A stretch of 5,074 bases of DNA from Bacteroidota bacterium (lineage in GTDB: Bacteria; Bacteroidota; Ignavibacteria; UBA10030; UBA6906): positions 1 to 5,074 of the forward strand of contig JAGDMJ010000280.1 of the NCBI GenBank assembly GCA_017860555.1. Direction: 5' to 3'. The first letter of the stretch is position 1, and each line of letters starts with the position of its first letter. The notes below the pieces were generated by a model. That model was not told the DNA's origin. It ran no database searches and worked only from the letters and a program-made list of their open reading frames with translations. Positions 1 to 5,074 of the stretch are shown piece by piece. The translations under genes and the position numbers were made by a program.

Positions 1-798
1 GCCATCATCATGACCGCAATGCAGACGTTGCTGAACAAACCCACTCTCCTCCACGGCGATATCAGGATCGCTTTTACGCCTGACGAAGAGGTCGGGGCTG
101 GCACGAAGTTCTTCGACATCAAAGAGTTCGGTGCGGAGTTCGCATATACGGTGGACGGAGACACCCCCGGAGAATTGAACAAGGAGACCTTCAGCGCCGA
201 CTCCGCCGTGATCACTGTCCATGGGAGGAATATTCACCCTGGCAGCGCGAAGAACATCATGGTCAATTCCATTCGCGCGATGGCCGATTTGATCGTCCGG
301 ATGCCGAAAGACATGGCGCCGGAAACGACCGAAGGCTATGAGCCGTACATTCACCCTCACATCATCGATGGAGAGGAAGCAAAGTCGACACTCAAGATGC
401 TCTTGCGCGATTTTGAGACGGAAGGATTGAAGAAGCAGGCGGAGATCCTCCGGAAGATCATCGCCGAAGTGCAGCCGTTGCACCCGAAGGCGCGTTTCGA
501 ACTGAAGATCACGGAGTCGTACCGCAACATGCGCTACGGGGTCGAGAAGGAGCCGCGGGGCCTTGATGCCCTCTGGGAAGCCACAAGGCGTACTGGGCTC
601 GAGCCACAATGGGTTCCGATCCGTGGCGGAACGGATGGATCTCGCCTCACGGAACGGGGCCTGCCCACGCCGAACATCTTCACCGGCGGACAAAACTATC
701 ATGGACCCACCGAATGGCTGTCGGTTGAGGGGATGGAGAAATCTGTCGAGACGGTCGTCAATCTCGCACAGATCTGGGCCGAGAAGAGCATCGCCTGA
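1..798 (+). CDS. pepT: Peptidase T (tripeptide aminopeptidase), 5'-truncated by window edge
   Basis: Cytoplasmic M20-family zinc aminopeptidase that removes the N-terminal residue from tripeptides. The frame is open from base 1, so the ATG at 10 is internal and not the start; 265 codons are present against about 410 in the family, and roughly the first 145 residues are missing. Numbering from the Met at 10, the visible hallmarks are TPDEEVG with the catalytic base and metal-ligand glutamates E26/E27 (E173/E174 in enteric PepT), YTVDGD with metal ligand D49 (D196), NIHPGSAKN in the lid/dimerisation domain, IRGGTDGSRL from residue 204, and the late metal ligand H231 in FTGGQNYHGPTE (H379). The His-x-Asp motif and the bridging Asp of the DDKAG region lie upstream of the window. 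All catalytic residues that should be visible are present and the frame is intact, so the gene looks functional. It ends with TGA, 35 nt before the OPT transporter gene. Assignment to PepT rather than another M20 peptidase rests on near end-to-end similarity recalled from enteric PepT. Confidence 0.95.
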   Translation, partial: AIIMTAMQTLLNKPTLLHGDIRIAFTPDEEVGAGTKFFDIKEFGAEFAYTVDGDTPGELNKETFSADSAVITVHGRNIHPGSAKNIMVNSIRAMADLIVRMPKDMAPETTEGYEPYIHPHIIDGEEAKSTLKMLLRDFETEGLKKQAEILRKIIAEVQPLHPKARFELKITESYRNMRYGVEKEPRGLDALWEATRRTGLEPQWVPIRGGTDGSRLTERGLPTPNIFTGGQNYHGPTEWLSVEGMEKSVETVVNLAQIWAEKSIA

Positions 799-821
799 AC
801 GTTCTCACCACACTCACCATC

Positions 822-827
822 AGGGAG
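822..827 (+). promoter_or_regulatory. Ribosome binding site of the OPT transporter gene
   Basis: AGGGAG lies 6 nt before the ATG at 834. It is a good Shine-Dalgarno match and supports that start over later in-frame ATGs such as the one encoding Met28. Confidence 0.7.
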
Positions 828-833
828 CACCAC

Positions 834-2831
834 ATGGATCCAGAGACCACGACGATCAACCTTCCGGAGAACGCGTACAAGGAGCTCAAGGAGGGGGAGG
901 AATATTCTCCCATTATGGACCGCGCGAAAACCTACCCGGAAGTGACACCATGGTCCGTCGGCTGGGGGCTCGTGATGTCTGTACTCTTTTCAGCTGCCGC
1001 CGCCTATTCAGGACTGAAGATCGGGCAGGTCTTCGAAGCAGCGATTCCCATCGCAATCCTCGCGGTAGGGCTTTCGACGGCCTTTCGGCGACAGAACTCG
1101 CTCGGGCAGAATGTCATTATTCAATCGATCGGCGCATGCTCCGGCGTGATCGTTGCCGGCGCGATCTTCACCATCCCCGCACTCTACATCCTCGACCTTC
1201 CCGCGTCGTTCTATCAGGTTTTTTTTGCATCGGTCCTCGGTGGGTGTCTCGGCATCCTGTTCATGATCCCGTTCAGAAAATACTTCGTCAAGGACATGCA
1301 CGGCAAGCTCCCGTTCCCGGAAGCGACTGCGACGACGGAGATCCTGCTGGCCGGCGAAAAGGGAGGCAAGCAAGCAGGCGTTCTGGTGGTGAGCGGTTTG
1401 ATCGGCGGCGTGTTCGACTTCATCTTCAGCGCCTTCGGCTGGTGGTCCGAGGTGGTGACAACCCGCATGTTCGCCTGGGGGCATGCACTTGCCGACCGGA
1501 CCAAGATGGTCTTCAAGCTGGACGTCTCTGCCATGGTGTTCGGGCTGGGGTATATCGTCGGGCTCAAGTATTCCGCCATCATCGCCGCCGGCTCTTTCCT
1601 TTCCTGGTTTGTTCTTATCCCCCTCTTCTATGAAGTCGGCCAGGGACTCGTCGCGCCGCTCGGGGCGACAGCGACCAAACTCGTCGCCGACATGAGCGCC
1701 GAGGAGATCTTCCGGGCCTATGTTCGTCAGATCGGCATCGGCGGCATCGCGATGGCCGGAATCGTGGGGATCATCCGCTCGTCAAAGATCATTGCGGGAG
1801 CGTTCAAGCTGGCGTACACCGAGATCTTTCACCGGCACGGCATGGACGGGAAATCCGTGTCCAGGACTCAGACGGACATCAAGATGATGTTCAACGTCCT
1901 CCTGATCCTCCTCACCGCTCTCGCCATCTTCGTCTTCTTCTATGCCGGGGTCGTGTTCAACCTTGTCCATGCGATCGTCGGGCTTCTGATCGTCGTCGTG
2001 GTCTCATTCCTGTTCACCACAGTTGCCGCAAACGCCACGGCGATCGTCGGCACCAACCCGGTGTCCGGCATGACCCTGATGACGCTCATTCTTTCCTCCT
2101 TTGTCCTGGTGCAGGTAGGGCTCTCGGGCACGTCCGGCATGGTGAGTGCGCTGATCATCGGAGGCGTCGTCTGCACGGCGCTTTCGGTCGCAGGGGGATT
2201 CATTACAGATTTGAAGATCGGTTACTGGCTCGGATCAACTCCGAAGAAACAGGAATCATGGAAGTTCCTCGGTGTGCTGCTCTCCGCGGCCACCGTGGGA
2301 GGTGTGATCCTGATCCTGAACCAGACCTACGGGTTCAAAGGGGAAGGAGCAATGGTAGCACCCCAGGCGAACGCCATGGCAGCCGTGATCCAACCGCTGA
2401 TGTCCAACACGCCCGCTCCCTGGATGCTCTATGCAGTCGGGGCGATCATCGCGCTCATACTCACACTGGTGAAGATTCCCCCGCTTGCCTTTGCGCTCGG
2501 GATGTATATTCCGCAGGAACTGAACACGCCGTTGCTCCTCGGTGGTATCGTCTCCTGGTGGGTCACCACCCGCACCTCGGACGAAAAGCTGAACAACGCA
2601 CGCTTCTCGCGTGGAACGCTCATCGCCTCCGGTTTCATTGCGGGCGGAGCGCTCTTCGGCGTATTCTATGCGTTCCTTCGATTCCTCGACCAGTTCACCC
2701 AGATCGGTGTCTCGACCTGGATGAACACCGCATGGGCGGAATCAGCCAGCGGCGAGATCTCGGGCCTGATCGCCTTCGCCGCTCTGGTCGGTTACGCGAT
2801 CTGGGACACGATGAAGGCGAACGAAGAATAA
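834..2831 (+). CDS. OPT-family oligopeptide transporter
   Basis: A 665-residue polytopic inner-membrane protein of the oligopeptide transporter (OPT) family, whose members are generally cation-coupled importers. Prokaryotic members of this length are usually annotated as putative oligopeptide transporters, but the wider family also carries metal chelates, so the substrate is not proven. A hydrophilic N-terminus of about 40 residues is followed by many hydrophobic stretches, approximately 42-58, 66-83, 94-116, 129-146, 181-204, 229-271, 298-314, 349-406, 415-463, 478-497, 529-547, 550-575, 594-618 and 642-660. Family motifs are GLKIG at 60-64 followed by AAIP, FPEAT at 161-165, NPVSGMT at 408-414, PQANAMAAV from 510, and ALGMYIP at 554-560. 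The start is set by AGGGAG 6 nt upstream. Length is normal and the frame is intact, ending with TAA. Its place 35 nt after pepT favours peptide uptake coupled to intracellular hydrolysis; that coupling is inferred. An eight-T run lies at 1219-1226. Confidence 0.93.
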   Translation: MDPETTTINLPENAYKELKEGEEYSPIMDRAKTYPEVTPWSVGWGLVMSVLFSAAAAYSGLKIGQVFEAAIPIAILAVGLSTAFRRQNSLGQNVIIQSIGACSGVIVAGAIFTIPALYILDLPASFYQVFFASVLGGCLGILFMIPFRKYFVKDMHGKLPFPEATATTEILLAGEKGGKQAGVLVVSGLIGGVFDFIFSAFGWWSEVVTTRMFAWGHALADRTKMVFKLDVSAMVFGLGYIVGLKYSAIIAAGSFLSWFVLIPLFYEVGQGLVAPLGATATKLVADMSAEEIFRAYVRQIGIGGIAMAGIVGIIRSSKIIAGAFKLAYTEIFHRHGMDGKSVSRTQTDIKMMFNVLLILLTALAIFVFFYAGVVFNLVHAIVGLLIVVVVSFLFTTVAANATAIVGTNPVSGMTLMTLILSSFVLVQVGLSGTSGMVSALIIGGVVCTALSVAGGFITDLKIGYWLGSTPKKQESWKFLGVLLSAATVGGVILILNQTYGFKGEGAMVAPQANAMAAVIQPLMSNTPAPWMLYAVGAIIALILTLVKIPPLAFALGMYIPQELNTPLLLGGIVSWWVTTRTSDEKLNNARFSRGTLIASGFIAGGALFGVFYAFLRFLDQFTQIGVSTWMNTAWAESASGEISGLIAFAALVGYAIWDTMKANEE

Positions 2832-2837
2832 GGTTGC

Positions 2838-2844
2838 GGGGGGA
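2838..2844 (+). promoter_or_regulatory. Ribosome binding site of the HHE-domain gene
   Basis: A G-run ending in A (GGGGGGA) lies 4 nt before the ATG at 2849, just after the stop of the transporter gene. It decides the start: the same frame is open much further upstream (to about 2258), but that part overlaps the transporter out of frame and has no family similarity. Confidence 0.6.
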
Positions 2845-2848
2845 CAAC

Positions 2849-3340
2849 ATGGCGGGCCCACTGTACAGGTACCTTGCCGGTGATCACAGGAGGCTCGATA
2901 CGCTCCTCCGAACGGCGGTCGCACAACCCGATGCAATGGACACGGGGCCGTACGCGGAATTCCGCAAAGGTCTGCTTCGTCACATAGCGATCGAGGAGAA
3001 AATCGTGATACCGGCTGTTTCAGGCGGCGCCCCGGGGAAGCACTCGGATCTGGCAGCCCGCCTTCGGCTCGATCACGGCGCACTGGCGTCGCTCCTCGTT
3101 CCTCCCCCCTCCCGGTCGATCATCGCCACGATCCGGACGATCCTCTCCGCACACAATCCGCTCGAGGAAGGAGACGGCGGTTTGTATGAGCTCTTCGAGG
3201 AGGTCTCCGGCTCGGACCCGGAAATGCTCCGGAAGCTGGAGTCGGCGCCGGACGTGCCGGTCCTCCCGCATAACGAACGGCCCGGCGTTTTGGAGGCAAC
3301 GCGCCGGGCCGTGGAGCGGGCAGGATATGAGTTGAAATGA
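2849..3340 (+). CDS. Hemerythrin-like HHE cation-binding domain protein
   Basis: A soluble 163-residue protein, with no signal peptide or membrane segment, predicted to form a four-helix bundle around a non-haem diiron centre. Ligand candidates occur in the expected order: H13 (GDHRRLD) in helix 1, H45 and E49 (RHIAIEE) in helix 2, H76 (LDHGAL) in helix 3, H102 and E106 (AHNPLEE) in helix 4. Helix 3 lacks the second His of the HxxxH seen in oxygen-carrying hemerythrins, so this is the HHE type, as in FBXL5-like domains, where oxygen, NO or iron sensing, storage or repair roles are described. The tail after about residue 130 (VPVLPHNERPGVLEATRRAVERAGYELK) resembles, from memory, a widespread uncharacterised HHE subfamily that also has HNPLEEGxGGLY. 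The gene begins 17 nt after the transporter stop, so it is likely co-transcribed with it and pepT. The physiological role is unknown; a link to peptide or metal uptake is only suggested by position. Confidence 0.88.
   Translation: MAGPLYRYLAGDHRRLDTLLRTAVAQPDAMDTGPYAEFRKGLLRHIAIEEKIVIPAVSGGAPGKHSDLAARLRLDHGALASLLVPPPSRSIIATIRTILSAHNPLEEGDGGLYELFEEVSGSDPEMLRKLESAPDVPVLPHNERPGVLEATRRAVERAGYELK
3277..3312 (+). repeat. Perfect 11-bp inverted repeat inside the 3' end of the HHE gene
   Basis: ACGGCCCGGCG at 3277-3287 is the exact reverse complement of CGCCGGGCCGT at 3302-3312, with a 14-nt loop. The very GC-rich stem falls within the last 65 bases of the coding region. No T-tract follows on either side, so it is not a standard intrinsic terminator. 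It could stabilise the mRNA 3' end or contribute to termination, or be a chance result of GC-rich codons. Confidence 0.5.
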
Positions 3341-3367
3341 TTCAGAAACTGTGAACAACGGATGTCT

Positions 3368-3399
3368 AGTGCGGAGCGCGGAGGCCGCTCTCCAGCACT
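3368..3399. terminator. Possible bidirectional terminator between convergent genes
   Basis: An imperfect hairpin in the 76-nt gap between the HHE gene and acs: AGTGC, GGAG and GCGG (5' arm, 3368-3381) pair with CCGC, CTCC and GCACT (3' arm, 3385-3399) around an AGG loop, with one C/T mismatch and one bulged A. This gives about 13 base pairs. Only a weak run of T (3412-3415, 13 nt downstream) follows on the plus strand, and no U-tract is seen for the acs direction. Placement between convergent stops is the main support for a terminator role. Confidence 0.42.
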
Positions 3400-3416
3400 C
3401 ACCAGAACTCCTTTTC

Positions 3417-5074
3417 CTACTCTTCGAGCGTCGAAAGATCCCCTTCGTCCATTCCCATCGCACGCGCCTTCAACACCCGCCGCATGATCTTGCCGCTCCG
3501 GGTCTTTGGTAGCGAAGTCACGAAGTTGATCTTCTCCGGTTTTGCGATCGGACCAACCTCGTGGGCAATGTGTTGCTTGAGCTCCTCGGCGAGGGTCTCG
3601 TTTGCTTCGTGACCCGACCGGAGAATCACATACGCATGAATTGCGACGCCTTTGATGTCATGAGGCAACCCGATCACCGCAGCCTCTGCCACCGCCGGGT
3701 GGCTGACAAAGGCTGATTCCAACTCCGCCGTCCCGAGCCGGTAGCCGCTCACCTTGATAACGTCGTCCACCCTGCCGATGATCCAGAAGTACCCATCTTC
3801 ATCTTTGCGCGCCGAATCTCCCGCCAGATACATCCCCGGGTATTTGCTCCAATAGGTCTTCACGTAGCGGTCAGGATCCTTATAGATTGTTCGCAGCATC
3901 GCCGGCCAAGGCTTGCGGAGAACAAGGAAGCCCTCTTCGCCGGGCCCTACCGGCTTGCCGTGCTCGTCCACAACATCGGCGTCAACACCGGGATATGGCA
4001 GTGTCCCCGAACCAGGCTTCAGCGGCGAGGCAGGCATCGGACAGATCATGAACATCCCTGTTTCGGTCTGCCACCACGTGTCCATTACCGGGCACCGCTC
4101 CTTGCCAATGTTCTTGAAGTACCATCGCCATGCTTCGGGGTTGATCGGCTCTCCCACACTTCCCAACAGCCGCAACGACGAGAGGTCATGCCGGTTAGGC
4201 CACGCCTGGCCAAACCGCATCAATCCCCTGATGGCCGTCGGTGTCGTGTAAAGCACGGAGACTCCGTACTTCTCGACGATCGCCCACCAGCGGTCGGGGA
4301 ACGGATACGTCGGTGCGCCTTCATACATGACGGACGTGGCGCCGGCAATGAGCGGCGCGTAGACGATGTATGAGTGCCCTGTGACCCAGCCCGGATCGGC
4401 GGTGCACCACCAGCGGTCTTCTTCCTTCAGGTCAAACACATCTTTGAGCGTCGCATACACGCCAACCTGGTACCCGCCATGGGTGTGCAACACCGCCTTT
4501 GGCTTGCCGGTGGTTCCGGATGTGTAGAGGATGTAGAGCGGATCCTCGGAATCCATGACCTCCGTCTCACACCGAAGGTTGTTCCGCGTCAACGGAAGGG
4601 CCATCAGCTCGTGGTACCAGTAGTCGCGTCCGGCCTCCATGTTCACTTCTTTGCCCGTGTGGCGGATGACCACAACGTTCTCCGGGGCCGCGGTGCGTTT
4701 CAGAGCTTCGTCGACGATCCTCTTCAGTTCGACGATCTTCCCATTCATGTTGCCGCCGTCCGCGGTCACGATCACCTTGGATTCGCTGTCCTCGATCCGG
4801 CCGTGGAGTGCTTCAACGGAAAACCCCCCGTAGACCACGGAATGGACAGCACCGATCTTCGCGGTGGCGAGCATCGCGATCACCGTCTCCGGAATCCGCG
4901 GCATGTAGATGGTCACTCGGTCCCCTTTTGTTACCCCCATGCTCTTCAAAACGTTTGCGAACTTGCACACTTCCCGGGCAAGAGCGTGGTACGACATGGT
5001 CCGCACCTCCCCCTTCTCACCTTCCCAGATAAGGGCCAGCTTGTTCCGCCGCCACGACCGGGCATGTCGGTCAA
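3417..5074 (-). CDS. acs: AMP-forming acetyl-CoA synthetase, N-terminus cut by window edge
   Basis: Cytoplasmic enzyme of the ANL superfamily that converts acetate, ATP and CoA to acetyl-CoA, AMP and PPi via acetyl-AMP. The frame runs off the window: upstream of the GTG at 5006 it continues as DRHARSWRRNKLALIWEGEKGEV, matching the conserved N-terminal domain, so that GTG is internal. About 551 residues are visible of the usual 650 or so. Motifs: TSGTTGKPK (4497-4523, ATP-phosphate loop); DTWWQTETG (4056-4082), whose second Trp (4071-4073) corresponds to the acetate-pocket Trp414 of Salmonella Acs; GRVDD with the hinge Asp at 3765-3767 (Asp517); and PKTRSGKIMRR, whose Lys (3489-3491) corresponds to the catalytic, regulatory acetylation site Lys609. 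The WW pair favours acetate over longer acids. Oddities: Tyr replaces the enteric His in SGHRLGTAE (codon 3741-3743), and the C-terminus stops at STLEE, shorter than in enterics; both look like lineage variants. It converges on the pepT operon, so it is separately transcribed; its promoter lies outside the window. Confidence 0.96.
   Translation of the reverse strand, partial: DRHARSWRRNKLALIWEGEKGEVRTMSYHALAREVCKFANVLKSMGVTKGDRVTIYMPRIPETVIAMLATAKIGAVHSVVYGGFSVEALHGRIEDSESKVIVTADGGNMNGKIVELKRIVDEALKRTAAPENVVVIRHTGKEVNMEAGRDYWYHELMALPLTRNNLRCETEVMDSEDPLYILYTSGTTGKPKAVLHTHGGYQVGVYATLKDVFDLKEEDRWWCTADPGWVTGHSYIVYAPLIAGATSVMYEGAPTYPFPDRWWAIVEKYGVSVLYTTPTAIRGLMRFGQAWPNRHDLSSLRLLGSVGEPINPEAWRWYFKNIGKERCPVMDTWWQTETGMFMICPMPASPLKPGSGTLPYPGVDADVVDEHGKPVGPGEEGFLVLRKPWPAMLRTIYKDPDRYVKTYWSKYPGMYLAGDSARKDEDGYFWIIGRVDDVIKVSGYRLGTAELESAFVSHPAVAEAAVIGLPHDIKGVAIHAYVILRSGHEANETLAEELKQHIAHEVGPIAKPEKINFVTSLPKTRSGKIMRRVLKARAMGMDEGDLSTLEE

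Noticed and set aside
799..833. Terminator or promoter between pepT and the transporter
   Set aside because: The 35 nt hold only the ribosome binding site; I see no stem-loop and no credible -35/-10 pair.
1008..1582. Minus-strand open frames of 158 and 122 codons within the transporter gene
   Set aside because: They are antisense to a well-supported membrane-protein gene and have no recognisable domain or ribosome binding site that I could see.
563..1633. Long plus-strand open frame of 356 codons
   Set aside because: It overlaps the end of pepT and the start of the transporter in another frame. Its translation is rich in Arg, Ser and Pro with no recognisable domain, while both overlapped genes have clear family motifs.
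2258..2848. Upstream extension of the HHE reading frame
   Set aside because: This part lies inside the transporter gene in a different frame, is Arg/His-rich with no similarity, and the ATG at 2849 has its own Shine-Dalgarno sequence and starts at the natural family N-terminus.
3020..3463. Minus-strand open frames across the HHE gene and the convergent gap
   Set aside because: They are antisense to the HHE gene and overlap the end of acs; their compositions are Arg/Ser-rich and show no family motif, as expected for shadow frames in GC-rich DNA.
3913..4373. Plus-strand open frames of 112 and 137 codons opposite acs
   Set aside because: They are antisense to the conserved acs core, including the DTWWQTETG region, with low-complexity Arg/Pro-rich translations.
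5004..5006. GTG as the start of acs
   Set aside because: The frame continues upstream to the window edge with conserved Acs residues (WRRNKLALIWEGE), so the real start lies beyond the window.

Overview
The window is an ordinary-looking piece of bacterial chromosome, moderately GC-rich (roughly 55-60% by eye) and densely coded. It carries four protein genes, two of them cut by the window edges. I see no mobile element, CRISPR array, RNA gene, phage gene or other sign of recent transfer. Taxonomy cannot be fixed from this sequence. The gene set (peptidase T, an OPT-family transporter, an HHE-type hemerythrin-like protein, AMP-forming acetyl-CoA synthetase) fits a peptide-using heterotroph. The Acs variant (Gly-Tyr-Arg in the hinge motif, short C-terminus) loosely recalls Bacteroidota/Ignavibacteria-like or related environmental lineages, but that is only an impression.

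Layout: positions 1-798 (+) hold the C-terminal two thirds of peptidase T (pepT). After 35 nt comes an OPT-family membrane transporter (834-2831, +). After a further 17 nt comes a 163-residue protein with the HHE cation-binding ligand pattern (2849-3340, +). These three genes are co-directional, closely spaced and have no visible terminator between them, so they are probably one transcript. On the opposite strand, converging with this operon, lies acs for acetyl-CoA synthetase (3417 to beyond 5074, -), lacking only about its first 100 residues. The 76-nt convergent gap contains an imperfect hairpin that may end transcription in one or both directions.

Functional reading (inference): the OPT transporter would bring small peptides, or possibly metal-peptide-type ligands, into the cell, and PepT would remove N-terminal residues from tripeptides. 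Acs would capture acetate as acetyl-CoA, which suits amino-acid catabolism but is a housekeeping function and need not be linked. The diiron HHE protein is the least explained member. Its tight placement behind the transporter raises the possibility of a link to metal or oxygen/NO status, but nothing in the sequence proves it. I found no convincing evidence of a new biological system here.
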